Assembly: GCA_963932145.1 (NCBI GenBank)
Contig: OZ010611.1
Span: 56,739,292 to 56,803,291 of the forward strand
Length of the DNA stretch: 64,000 bases
Direction of reading: 5' to 3'
Origin: Acanthosepion lycidas
Lineage: Eukaryota > Mollusca > Cephalopoda > Sepiida > Sepiidae
Shown: piece after piece, positions 39,001 to 51,900 of the stretch
How the letters are laid out: each line of letters begins with the position of its first letter
Numbering within the stretch: the first letter of the stretch is position 1
Position numbers and translations under genes: made by a program
Notes under the pieces: model-generated
Told to the model about the DNA's origin: nothing
Seen by the model: only the letters and a program-made list of their open reading frames with translations
Databases searched by the model: none

Positions 39001-42000
39001 GCCTTGTCTTTAGTTTTTCTTCTATATTTAACTTTATGTAGAGGCTAGGCCCCCCTATAAATCTTGGTTGAAATTATTTTTCATTCTAATTCAAAGAAAT
39101 GGAGTAGCGTGCAATGGTGTCGTCTCATACAACTGTGAGTAAGGAGAAAAAATTTGTGTGCACAAAATGGGTGATCAGTGTCTTATTCTCTTCTGTTTGT
39201 ACCTTGTCTTTACCTTTTTCTTCTATATTTAACATTATGTAGATGCTAGGCCCTTTCTAAATCTTGGTTGAAATTATTTTTCATTCTAATTCATAGAAAT
39301 GGAGTTGCATGCAATGGTGTCCTCTCATACAACAGTGAGTTAGGAGAAAAAATTTGTGGGCACAAAATGGGTGATAAGTGTCTTATTCTCTTCTGTTTGT
39401 GCCTTGTCTTTAGCTTTTTCTTCCATATTTAACATTATGTAGAGGCTAGGCCCCCCTCTAAACCTTCGTTGAAATTATTTTTCATTCTAATTAATAGAAA
39501 TGGAGTAGCGTGCAATGGTGTCGTCTCAAACAAAAGTGAATTACGAGAAAAAATTTGTGGGCACAAAATGGGTGATCAGTGTCTTATTCTCTTCTGTTTG
39601 TGCCTTGTCTTTAGCTTTTTCTTCTATATTTAACTTTATGTAGAGGCTAGGCCCCCCTCTAAATCTTGGTTGAAATTATTTTTCATTCTAATTCATAGAA
39701 ATGAAGTAGCGTGCAATGGTGTCGTCTCATGCAACAGTGAGTTAGGAGAAAAATTTTGTGGGCACACAATGGGTGATCAGTGTCTTATTCTCTTCTGTTT
39801 GTGCCTTGTCTTTAGCTTTTTCTTCTATATTTAACTTTATGTAGAGGCTAGGCCCCCCTCTAAATCTTGGTTGAAATAATTTTTCATTCTAATTAATAGA
39901 AATGGAGTAGCGATCAAAGGTGTCGTCTCAAACAACAGTGAGTTAGGAGAAAAAATTTGTGGGCACAAAATGGGTGATCAGTGATTATTCTCTTCTGTTT
40001 GTGCCTTGTCTTTAGCTTTTTCTTCTATATTTAACTTTATGTAGATGCTAGGCCCCCCTCTAAATCTTGGTTGAAATTATTTTTCATTCTAATTAATAGA
40101 AATGGAGTAGCGTGCAATGGTGTCGTCTCATACAACTGTGAGTTAGCAGATAAAATTGTCGGCACAAAATGGGTGATCAGTGCCTTATTCTCTTCTGTTT
40201 ATGCCTTGTCTTTAGCTTTTTCTTCTATATTTAACTTTATGTAGAGGCTAGGCCCCCCTCTAAATCTTGGTTGAAATTATTTTACATTCTAATTAATAGA
40301 AATGGAGTAGCGTGCAATGGTGTCGTCTCATACAACAGTGAGTTAGTAGAAAAAATTTGTGGGCACAAAATGGGTGATCAGTGTCTTATTCTCTTCTGTT
40401 TGTGCCTTGTCTTTACCTTTTTCTTCTACATTGAACATTATGTCTAGGCTAGGCCCCCCCTCTAAATCTTGGTTGAAATTATTTTTCATTCTAATTCATA
40501 GAAATGGAGTAGCGTGCAATTGTGTCGTCTCATACAACAGTGAGGTAGGAGAAAAAATTTGTGGGCACAAAATGGGTGATCAGTGTCTTATTCTCTTCTG
40601 TTTGTGCCTTGTCTTTACCTTTTTCTTCTATATTTAACATTATGTAGAGGCTAGGCCCCTTTCTAATTGATGGTTGAAATTATTTTTTATTCTAATTCAT
40701 AGAAATGGAGTAGCGTGCAATGGTGTCGTCTCATACAACAGTGAGTTAGTAGAAAAAATTTGTGGGCACAAAATGGGTGATCAGTGTCTTTTTCTCTTCT
40801 GTTTGTGCCTTGTGTTTAGCTTTTTCTTCTATATTTAACTTTAAGTAGAGGCTAGGCCCCATTCTAAATCTTAATTGAAATTATTTTTCATTCTAATTCA
40901 TAGAAATGGAGTAGCGTGCAATGGTGTCGTCTCATACAACAGTGAGTTAGGAGAAAAAATTTGTGGGCACAAAATGGGTGATCAGTGACTTATTCTCTTC
41001 TGTTTGTGCCTTGTCTTTAGCTTTTTCTTCTATATTTATCTTTATGTAGAGGCTAGGCCCTCCTCTAAATCTTGGTTGAAATTATTTTTCATTCTAATTA
41101 ATAAAAATGGAGTAGCGTGCAATGGTGTTGTCTCATACAACAGTGAGTTAGGAGAAAAAATTTGTGTGCACAAAATGGGTGATCAGTGTCTTATTCTCTT
41201 CTGTTTGTGCCTTGTCTTTAGCTTTTTCTTCTATATTTCACATTATGTAGAGGCTAGGCCCCCCTCTAAATCTTGGTTGAAATTATTTTTCATTCTAATT
41301 CATAGAAATGGAGTAGCGTGCAATGGTGTCGTCTCATACAACCGTGAGTTAGGAGAAAAAATTTGTGGGCACAAAATGGGTGATGAGGGTCTTATTCTCT
41401 TCTGTTTGTGCCTTGTCTTTAGCTTTTTCTTCTATATTTAACTTTATGTAGAGGCTAGGCCCTCCTCTAAATCTTGGTCGAAATTATTTTTCATTCTAAT
41501 TCAAAGAAATGGAGTAGCGTGCAATGGTGTCGTCTCATACAACTGTGAGTAAGGAGAAAAAATTTGTGTGCACAAAATGGGTGATCAGTGTCTTATTCTC
41601 TTCTGTTTGTACCTTGTCTTTATCTTTTTCTTCTATATTTAACATTATGTAGATGCTAGGCCCTTTCTAAATCTTGGTTGAAATTATTTTTCATTCTAAT
41701 TCATAGAAATGGAGTAGCGTGCAATGGTGTCGTCTCATACAATAGTGAGTTAGGAGAAAAAATTTGTTGGCACAAAATGTGTGATCAGTGTCTTATTCTC
41801 TTCTCTTTGTGCCTTGTCTTTAGCTTTTTCTTCTATATTTAACATTATGTAGAGGCTAGGCCCCCCTCTAAATCTTGGTTGAAATTATTTTTCATTCTAA
41901 TTCATAGAAATGGAGTAGTGTACAATGGTGTCGTCTCATACAACAGTGAGGTAGGAGAAAAAATTTGTTGGCACAAAATGGGTGATCAGTGTCTTATTCT

Positions 42001-43290
42001 CTTCTGTTTGTGCCTTGTCTTTACCTTTTTCTTCTATATTTAACTTTATGTAGAGGCTAGGCCCCCTCTAAATCTTGATTGAAATTATTTTTCATTCTTA
42101 TTAATAGAAATGGAGTAGCGATCAAAGGTGTCGTCTCAAACAACAGTGAGTTAGGAGAAAAAATTTGTGTGCACAATATGGGTGATCAATGTCTTATTCT
42201 CTTCTGTTTGTGCCTTGTCTTTAGCTTTTTCTTCTATATTTAACTTTATGTAGAGGCTACGCCCCCCTCTAAATCTTGGTTGAAATTATTTTTCATTCTT
42301 ATTCATAGAAATGGAGTAGCGTGCAATGGTGTCGTCTCATACAACAGTGCGTTTGGACAAAAAATTTGTTGGCACAAAATGGATGATCAGTGTCTTATTC
42401 TCTTCTGTTTGTACCTTGTCTTTAGCTTTTTCTTCTATATTTAACTTTATGTAGAGGCTAGGCCCCCCTCTAAATCTTGGTTGAAATTATTTTTCATTCT
42501 AATTAATAGAAATGGAGTAGCGATCAAAGGTGTCGTCTCAAACAACAGTGAGTTAGGAGAAAAAATTTGTGGGCACAAAATGGGTGATCAGTGTCTTATT
42601 CTCTTCTGTTTGTGCCTTGTCTTTAGCTTTTTCTTCTATATTTAACTTTATGTAGAGGCTAGGCCCCCCTATAAATCGTGGTTGAAATCATTTTTCATTC
42701 TAATTAATAGAAATGGAGTAGCGTGCAATGGTGTTGTCTCATACAACCTGTGAGTTAGTAGAAAAAATTTGTGGGCCCACAATGGGGGATCAGTCTCTTA
42801 TTCTCTTCTGTATGTACCTTGTCTTTAGCTTTTTCTTCTATATTTTACTTTATGTAGAGGCTAGGTCCCTTTCTAAATCTTGGTTGAAATTATTTTTCAT
42901 TCTAATTCATAGAAATGGAGTAGCGTGCAATGGTGTCGTCTCATACAACAGTGAGTTAGGAGAAAAAATTTGTGGGCACAAAATGAGTGGTCAGTGTCTT
43001 ATTCTCTTCTGTTTGTGCCTTGTCTTTAGCTTTTTCTTCTATATTTAACTTTATGTAGAGGCTAGGCCCCCCTCTAAATCTTGGTTGAAATTATTTTTCA
43101 TTCTAATTCATAGAAATGGAGTAGCGTGCAATGGTGTCGTCTCATAAGACAGTGAGTTAGGAGAAAAAATTTGTGGGCACAAAATGGGTGATCAGTGTCT
43201 TATTCTCTTCTGTTTGTGCTGGTCTTTAGCTTTTTCTTCTATATTTAACTTTATGTAGAGGCTAGGCCCCTTTCTAAATCTTGGTTGAAA

Positions 43291-44496
43291 TTATTTTTCA
43301 TTCTAATTCCTAGAAATGGAGTAGCGAGCAATGATGTCATCTCATACAACAGTGAGTTAGGAGTAAAAATTTGTGGGCACAAAATGGGTGATCAGTGTCT
43401 TATTCTCTGCTGTTTGTGCCTTGTCTTTAGCTTTTTCTTCTATATTTAACTTTATGTAGAGGCTAGGCACCTTTCTAAATCTTGGTTGAAATTATTTTTC
43501 ATTCTAATTCATAGAAATGGAGTAGCGTGCAATGGTGTCATCTCATACAACAGTGAGTTAGGAGAAAAAATTTGTGGGCACAAAATGGGTGATCAGTGTC
43601 TTATTCTCTTCTGTTTGCGCCTTGTCTTTAGCTTTTTCTTCTATATTTAACTTTATGTAGAGGCTAGGCCCCTTTCTAAATCTTCGTTGAAATTATTTTT
43701 CATTCTAATTAATAGAAATGGAGTAGCGTGCAATGGTGTCGTCTCATACAACAGTGAGTTAGGAGAAAAAATTTGTGGGCACAAAATGAGTGATCAGTGT
43801 CTTATTCTCTTCTGTTGGTGCCTTGTCTTTAGCTTTTTCTTCTATATTTAACTTTATGTAGAGGCTAGGCCCCCCTCTAAATCTTGGTTGAAATTATTTT
43901 TCATTCTAATTCATAGAAATGGAGTAACGTGCAATGGTGTCGTCTCATACAACAGTGAGTTAGGAGAAAAAATTTGTGCGCACAAAATGGGTGATCAGTG
44001 TCTTATTCTCTTCTGTTTGTGCCTTGTCTTTAGCTTTTTCTTCTATATTTAACTTTATGTAGAGGGTAGGCCCCCCTATAAATCTTGGTTGAAATTATTT
44101 TTCATTCTAATTAATAGAAATGGAGTAGCGTGCAATGGTGTCATCTCATACAACAGTGAGTTAGGAGAAAAAATTTGTGGGCACAAAATGGGTGATCAGT
44201 GTCTTATTCTCTACTGTTTGTGCCTTGTCTTTAGCTTTTTCTTCTATATTTGACATTATGTAGAGGCTAGGCCCCCCTCTAAATCTTGGTTGAAATTATT
44301 TTTCATTCTAATTCATAGAAATGTAGTAGCGTGCAATGGTGTCGTCTCATACAACAGTGAGTTAGTAGAAAGAATTTGTGGGCACAAAATGGGTGATCAG
44401 TGTCTTATTCTCTGCTGTTTGTGCCTTGTCTTTAGCTTTTTCTTCTATATATAACTTTATGTATAGGCTAGGCCCTTTTCTAAATCTTGGTTGAAA
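43291..44496. repeat. Six-monomer higher-order repeat, unit 1 (1,206 bp)
   Basis: Order of monomers: (1) CTAATTCCTAG with GCGAGCAATGATG and GGAGTAAAAA; (2) GTGTCATCTC; (3) TAATAG with ATGAGTGATCAG and CTGTTGGTGCC; (4) GGAGTAACG with GTGCGCAC and GAGGGTAGG; (5) CTCTACTG with TTTGACATTATG; (6) GAAATGTAGTAG with AGAAAGAATT, TATATATAAC and TATAGGCTAGG. The same order of six recurs at 46104. Confidence 0.88.
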
Positions 44497-46103
44497 TTAT
44501 TTTTCATTCTAATTCCTAGAAATGGAGTAGCGAGCAATGATGTCATCTCATACAACAGTGAGTTAGGAGTAAAAATTTGTGGGCACAAAATGGGTGATCA
44601 GTGTCTTATTCTCTGCTGTTTGTGCCTTGTCTTTAGCTTTTTCTTCTATATTTAACTTTATGTAGAGGCTAGGCACCTTTCTAAATCTTGGTTGAAATTA
44701 TTTTTCATTCTAATTCATAGAAATGGAGTAGCGTGCAATGGTGTCATCTCATACAACAGTGAGTTAGGAGAAAAAATTTGTGGGCACAAAATGGGTGATC
44801 AGTGACTTATTCTCTTCTGTTTGTGCCTTGTCTTTAGCTTTTTCTTCTATATTTAACTTTATGTAGAGGCTAGGCCCCTTTCTAAATCTTGGTTGAAATT
44901 ATTTTTCATTCTAATTAATAGAAATGGAGTAGCGTGCAATGGTGTCGTCTCATACAACAGTGAGTTAGGAGAAAAAATTTGTGGGCACAAAATGAGTGAT
45001 CAGTGTCTTATTCTCTTCTGTTGGTGCCTTGTCTTTAGCTTTTTCTTCTATATTTAACTTTATGTAGAGGCTAGGCCCCCCTCTAAATCTTGGTTGAAAT
45101 TATTTTTCATTCTAATTCATAGAAATGGAGTAGCGTGCAATGGTGTCGTCTCATAAGACAGTGAGTTAGGAGAAAAATTTTGTGGGCACAAAATGGGTGA
45201 TCAGTGTCTTATTCTCTTCTGTTTGTGCCTTGTCTTTAGCTTTTTCTTCTATATTTAACTTTATGTAGAGGCTAGGCCCCTTTCTAAATCTTGGTTGAAA
45301 TTATTTTTCATTCTAATTAATAGAAATGGAGTAGCGTGCAATGGTGTCGTCTCATACAACAGTGAGTTAGGAGAAAAAATTTGTGGGCACAAAATGAGTG
45401 ATCAGTGTCTTATTCTCTTCTGTTTGTGCCTTGTCTTTAGCTTTTTCTTCTATATTTAACTTTATGTAGAGGCTAGGCCCCCCTCTAAATCTTGGTTGAA
45501 ATTATTTTTCATTCTAATTCATAGAAATGGAGTAGCGTGCAATGGTGTCGTCTCATAAGACAGTGAGGTAGGAGAAAAAATTTGTGGGCACAAAATGGGT
45601 GATCAGTGTCTTATTCTCTTCTGTTTGTGCTTGTCTTTAGCTTTTTCTTCTATATTTAACTTTATGTAGAGGCTAGGCCCCTTTCTAAATCTTGGTTGAA
45701 ATTATTTTTCATTCTAATTAATAGAAATGGAGTAGCGTGCAATGGTGTCGACTCATACAACAGTGAGTTAGGAGAAAAAATTTGTGGGCACAAAATGGGT
45801 GATCAGTGTCTTATTCTCTTCTGTTTGTGCCTTGTCTTTAGCTTTTTCTTCTATATTTAACTTTATGTAGAGGCTAGGCCCCCCTCTAAATCTTGGTTGA
45901 AATTATTTTTCATTCTAATTCGTAGAAATGGAGTAGCGTGCAATGCTGTCGTCTCATACAACAGTGAGTTAGGAGAAAAAATTTGTGGGCACAAAATGGG
46001 TGATCAGTGGCTTATTCTCTGCTGTTTGTGCCTTGTCTTTAGCTTTTTCTTCTATATATAACTTTATGTATAGGCTAGGCCCTTTTCTAAATCTTGGTTG
46101 AAA
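44497..46103. repeat. Related eight-monomer unit (1,607 bp)
   Basis: Opens with the same first three monomer types as unit 1, then departs. It contains CATAAGACAG monomers near 45150 and 45553 and ends with a CTAATTCGTAG monomer carrying AGTGGCTTATTC, TATATATAAC and TATAGGCTAGG before the next CTAATTCCTAG start. A CATAAGACAG monomer also occurs upstream near 43144. Confidence 0.78.
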
Positions 46104-47309
46104 TTATTTTTCATTCTAATTCCTAGAAATGGAGTAGCGAGCAATGATGTCATCTCATACAACAGTGAGTTAGGAGTAAAAATTTGTGGGCACAAAATGG
46201 GTGATCAGTGTCTTATTCTCTGCTGTTTGTGCCTTGTCTTTAGCTTTTTCTTCTATATTTAACTTTATGTAGAGGCTAGGCACCTTTCTAAATCTTGGTT
46301 GAAATTATTTTTCATTCTAATTCATAGAAATGGAGTAGCGTGCAATGGTGTCATCTCATACAACAGTGAGTTAGGAGAAAAAATTTGTGGGCACAAAATG
46401 GGTGATAAGTGTCTTATTCTCTTCTGTTTGTGCCTTGTCTTTAGCTTTTTCTTCTATATTTAACTTTATGTAGAGGCTAGGCCCCTTTCTAAATCTTGGT
46501 TGAAATTATTTTTCATTCTAATTAATAGAAATGGAGTAGCGTGCAATGGTGTCGTCTCATACAACAGTGAGTTAGGAGAAAAAATTTGTGGGCACAAAAT
46601 GAGTGATCAGTGTCTTATTCTCTTCTGTTGGTGCCTTGTCTTTAGCTTTTTCTTCTATATTTAACTTTATGTAGAGGCTAGGCCCCCCTCTAAATCTTGG
46701 TTGAAATTATTTTTCATTCTAATTCATAGAAATGGAGTAACGTGCAATGGTGTCGTCTCATACAACAGTGAGTTAGGAGAAAAAATTTGTGCGCACAAAA
46801 TGGGTGATCAGTGTCTTATTCTCTTCTGTTTGTGCCTTGTCTTTAGCTTTTTCTTCTATATTTAACTTTATGTAGAGGGTAGGCCCCCCTATAAATCTTG
46901 GTTGAAATTATTTTTCATTCTAATTAATAGAAATGGAGTAGCGTGCAATGGTGTCATCTCATACAACAGTGAGTTAGGAGAAAAAATTTGTGGGCACAAA
47001 ATGGGTGATCAGTGTCTTATTCTCTACTGTTTGTGCCTTGTCTTTAGCTTTTTCTTCTATATTTGACATTATGTAGAGGCTAGGCCCCCCTCTAAATCTT
47101 GGTTGAAATTATTTTTCATTCTAATTCATAGAAATGTAGTAGCGTGCAATGGTGTCGTCTCATACAACAGTGAGTTAGTAGAAAGAATTTGTGGGCACAA
47201 AATGGGTGATCAGTGTCTTATTCTCTGCTGTTTGTGCCTTGTCTTTAGCTTTTTCTTCTATATATAACTTTATGTATAGGCTAGGCCCTTTTCTAAATCT
47301 TGGTTGAAA
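46104..47309. repeat. Six-monomer higher-order repeat, unit 2 (1,206 bp)
   Basis: Repeats 43291-44496 monomer by monomer at an offset of 2,813 bp, with CTGTTGGTGCC at about 46626, GGAGTAACG at about 46734, CTCTACTG at about 47022 and AGAAAGAATT at about 47191. A few single-base changes were seen, such as GGGTGATAAGTG in the second monomer. Confidence 0.86.
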
Positions 47310-48917
47310 TTATTTTTCATTCTAATTCCTAGAAATGGAGTAGCGAGCAATGATGTCATCTCATACAACAGTGAGTTAGGAGTAAAAATTTGTGGGCACA
47401 AAATGGGTGATCAGTGTCTTATTCTCTGCTGTTTGTGCCTTGTCTTTAGCTTTTTCTTCTATATTTAACTTTATGTAGAGGCTAGGCACCTTTCTAAATC
47501 TTGGTTGAAATTATTTTTCATTCTAATTCATAGAAATGGAGTAGCGTGCAATGGTGTCATCTCATACAACAGTGAGTTAGGAGAAAAAATTTGTGGGCAC
47601 AAAATGGGTGATCAGTGACTTATTCTCTTCTGTTTGTGCCTTGTCTTTAGCTTTTTCTTCTATATTTAACTTTATGTAGAGGCTAGGCCCCTTTCTAAAT
47701 CTTGGTTGAAATTATTTTTCATTCTAATTAATAGAAATGGAGTAGCGTGCAATGGTGTCGTCTCATACAACAGTGAGTTAGGAGAAAAAATTTGTGGGCA
47801 CAAAATGGGTGATCAGTGTCTTATTCTCTACTGTTTGTGCCTTGTCTTTAGCTTTTTCTTCTATATTTGACATTATGTAGAGGCTAGGCCCCCCTCTAAA
47901 TCTTGGTTGAAATTATTTTTCATTCTAATTCATAGAAATGTAGTAGCGTGCAATGGTGTCGTCTCATACAACAGTGAGTTAGTAGAAAAAATTTGTGGGC
48001 ACAAAATGGGTGATCAGTGTCTTATTCTCTTCTGTTTGTGCCTTGTCTTTAGCTTTTTCTTCTATATTTAACTTTATGTAGAGGCTAGGCCCCTTTATAA
48101 AACTTGGTTGAAATTATTTTTCATTCTAATTCATAGAAATGGAGTAGCGTGCAATGGTGTCGTCTCATATACAAGTGAGTTAGGAGAAAAAATTTGTGGG
48201 CACAAAATGGGAGATCAGTGTCTTATTCCGTGCTGTTTGTGCCTTGTCTTTAGCTTTTTCTTCTATATTTAACTTTATGTAGAGGCTAGGCCCCCCTCTA
48301 AATCTTGGTTGAAATTATTTTTCATTCTAATTCGTAGAAATGGAGTAGCGTGCAATGGTGTCGTCTCATACAACAGTGAGTTAGGAGAAAAAATTTGTGG
48401 GCAGAAAATGGGTGATCAGTGGCTTATTCTCTGCTGTTTGTGCCTTGTCTTTAGCTTTTTCTTCTATATATAACTTTATGTATAGGCTAGGCCCTTTTCT
48501 AAATCTTGGTTGAAATTATTTTTCATTCTAATTCCTAGAAATGGAGTAGCGAGCAATGATGTCATCTCATACAACAGTGAGTTAGGAGTAAAAATTTGTG
48601 GGCACAAAATGGGTGATCAGTGTCTTATTCTCTGCTGTTTGTGCCTTGTCTTTAGCTTTTTCTTCTATATTTAACTTCATGTAGAGGCTAGGCACCTTTC
48701 TAAATCTTGGTTGAAATTATTTTTCATTCTAATTCATAGAAATGGAGTAGCGTGCAATGGTGTCATCTCATACAACAGTGAGTTAGGAGAAAAAATTTGT
48801 GGGCACAAAATGGGTGATCAGTGTCTTATTCTTTTCTGTTTGTGCCTTGTCTTTAGCTTTTTCTTCTATATTTAACTTTATGTAGAGGCTAGGCCCCTTT
48901 CTAAATCTTGGTTGAAA
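47310..48917. repeat. Derived six-monomer unit plus a terminal dimer of the same repeat
   Basis: From 47310 the first two monomer types return, and the sequence then switches to a CTCTACTG monomer without the ATGAGTG and GGAGTAACG types. It ends with a CTAATTCGTAG monomer as at 45903. The CTAATTCCTAG monomer starts again at 48516 and is followed by only one further characteristic monomer. The repeat therefore fades into ordinary monomers near 48918. Confidence 0.75.
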
Positions 48918-51900
48918 TTATTTTTCATTCTAATTAATAGAAATGGAGTAGCGTGCAATGGTGTCGTCTCATACAACAGTGAGTTAGTAGAAAGAATTTG
49001 TGGGCACAAAATGGGTGATCAGTGTCTTATTCTCTTCTGTTTGTGCCTTGTCTTTAGCTTTTTCTTCTATATTTAACTTTATGTAGAGGCAAGGCCCCTT
49101 TCTAAATCTTGGTTGAAATTATTTTTCATTCTAATTCATAGAAATGGAGTAGCGTGCAATGGTGTCGTCTCATACACCAGTGAGTTAGGAGAAAAAATTT
49201 GTGGGCACAAAATGGGTGATCAGTGTCTTATTCCCTGCTGTTTGTGCCTTGTCTTTAGCTTTTTCTTCTATATTTAACTTTATGTAGATGCTAAGCCTCT
49301 TTCTAAATCTTGGTTGAAATTATTTTTCATTCTAATTCATAGAAATGGAGTAGCGTGCAATGGTGTCGTCTCATACAACAGCGAGTGAAGAGAAGAAATT
49401 TGTGGGCACAAAATGGGTGATCAGTGTCTTATTCTCTGCTGTTTGTGCCTTGTCTTTAGCTTTTTCTTCTATATTTAACTTTATGTAGAGGCTAGGCCCC
49501 CCTATAAATCTTGGTTGAAATTATTTTTCATTCTAATTAATAGAAATGGAGTAGCGTGCAATGGTGTAATCTCATACAACAGTGAGTTAGGAGAAAAAAC
49601 TTTGTGGGCACAAAATGGGTGATCAGTGTCTTATTCTCTTCTGTTTGTGCCTTGTCTTTAGCTTTTTCTTCTATATTTGACATTATGTAGAGGCTAGGCC
49701 CCCCTCTAAATCTTGGTTGAAATTATTTTTCATTCTAATTCATAGAAATGTAGTAGCGTGCAATGGTGTCGTCTCATACAACAGTGAGTTAGGAGAAAAA
49801 ATTTGTTGGCACAAAATGGGTGATTAGTGTCTTATTCTCTTCTGTTTGTGCCTTGTCTTTAGCTTTTTCTTCTATATTTAACTTTATGTAGAGGCTAGGA
49901 CCCCCTCTAAATCTTGGTTGAAATTATTTTTCATTCTAATTCGTAGAAATGGATTAGCGTGCAATGGTGTCGTCTCATACAACAGTGAGTTAGGAGAAAA
50001 AATTTGTGGGCACAAAATGGGTGATCAGTGTCTTATTCTTTCTGTTTGTGCCTTGTCTTTAGCTTTTTCTTCTATATTTAACTTTATGTAGAGGCTAGGC
50101 CCCTTTCTAAATCTTGGTTGAAATTATTTTTCATTCTAATTCATAGAAATGGAGTAGCGTGCAATGGTGTCGTCTCATACAACAGTGAGTTAGGAGAAAA
50201 AATTTGTGGGCACAAAATGAGTGATCAGTGTCTTATTCTCTTCTGTTTGTGCCTTGTCTTTAGCTTTTTCTTCTATATTTAACTTTATGTAGAGGCTAGG
50301 CCCTCCTCTAAATCTTGGTTGAAATTATTTTTCATTCTAATTCATAGAAATGGAGTAGCGTGCAATGGTGTCGTCTCATACAACAGTGAGTTAGGAGAAA
50401 AAATTTGTGGGCAGAAAATGGGTGATCAGTTTCTTATTCTCTTCTGTTTGTGCCTTGTCTTTAGCTTTTTCTTCTATATTTAACTTTATGTAGAGGCTAG
50501 GCCCCTTTCTATATCTTGGTTGAAATTATTTTTCATTCTAATTAATAGAAATGGAGTAGCGTGCAATGGTGTCGGCTCATACAACAGTGAGTTAGGAGAA
50601 AAAATTTGTGGGCACAAAATGAGTGATCAGTGTCTTATTCTCTTCTGTTTGTGCCTTGTCTTTAGCTTTTTCTTCTATATTTAACTTTATGTAGAGGCTA
50701 GACCCCCCTCTAAATCTTGGTTGAAATTATTTTTCATTCTGATTCATAGAAATGGAGTAACGTGCAATGGTGTCGTCTCATATAACAGTGATTTAGGAGA
50801 AAAAATTTGTGCGCACAAAATGGGTGATCACTGTCTTATTCTCTTCTGTTTGTGCCTTGTCTTTAGCTTTTTCTTCTATATTTAACTTTATGTAGAGGCT
50901 AGGCCCCCCTCTAAATCTTGGTTGAAATTATTTTTCATTCTAATTAATAGAAATGGAGTAGCATGCAATGGTGTCGTCTCATACAACAGTGAGTTAGGAG
51001 AAAAAATTTGTGGGCACAAAATGGGTGATCAGTGTCTTATGCTCTTCTGTTTGTGCCTTGTCTTTAGCTTTTTCTTCTATATTTAACATTATGTAGAGGC
51101 TAGGCCCCCCACTAAATCTTGGTTGAAATTATTTTTCATTCTAATTCATAGAAATGTAGTAGCGTGCAATGGTGTCGTCTCATACAACACTGAGTTAGGA
51201 GAAAAATTTGTTGGCACAAAATGGGTGATCAGTGTCTTATTCTTTCTGTTTGTGCCTTGTCTTTAGCTTTTTCTTCTATATTTATCTTTATGTACAGGCT
51301 AGGCCCCTTTCTAAATCTTGGTTGAAATTATTTTTCATTCTAATTTATAGAAATGGAGTAGCATGCAATGGTATCGTCTCATACAACAGTGAGTTAGGAG
51401 AAAAAATTTGTGGGCACAAAATGGGTGATCAGTGGCTTATTCTCTTCTGTTTGTGCCTGGTCTTTAGCTTTTTCTTCTATATTTAACTTCATTTAGAGGC
51501 GAGGCCCCTTTCTAAATCTTGGTTGAAATCATTTTTCATTCTAATTCATAGAAATGGAGTTGCGTGTAATGGTGTCGTCTCATACAACAGTGAGTTAGGA
51601 GAAAAAATTTGAGGGCACAAAATGGGTGATCAGTGTCTTATTCTCTTCTGTTTGTGCCTTGTCTTTAGCTTTTTCTTCTATATTTAACATTATGTAGAGG
51701 CTAGGCACCCCTCTAAATCTTGGTTGAAATTATTTTTCATTCTAATTCATAGAAATGGAGTAGCGTGCAATGGTGTCGTCTCATACAACCGTGAGTTAGG
51801 AGAAAAAATTTGTTGGCACAAAATGGGTGATCAGTGTCTTATTCTCTGCTGTTTGTGCCTTGTCTTTAGCTTTTTCTTCTATATTTAACTTTATGTAGAG

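Larger units (their letters stand above)
32151..43290. repeat. Mosaic satellite block rich in AATTAATAG and GATCAAAGG monomers
   Basis: About 55 monomers plus one remnant. A nine-monomer offset (about 1,810 bp) links GAAATGAAGTAGCG with GTGGGCCC at 32181 and 33991. The subtype with TTCAAAGAAATGG, GAGTAAGGAG and GTAGATGCTAGG is seen from 37269, 39074 and 41484 (9 and 12 monomers apart), with related monomers near 34670. GATCAAAGG monomers are frequent (32796, 34890, 37502, 38706, 39907, 42118 and 42517). No gene or foreign insertion is seen. Confidence 0.78.

Noticed and set aside
41004-41441. 145-codon plus-strand ORF, and similar ones at 34166-34411, 37663-38037, 40359-40637, 42728-43048, 51232-51486 and 61163-61528
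   Set aside because: All translate the satellite monomer itself (recurring LKLFFILI and CLVFSFFFYI) and exist only where the recurrent TAA, or an indel, happens to differ. No start context, conserved length or neighbouring gene structure supports coding.
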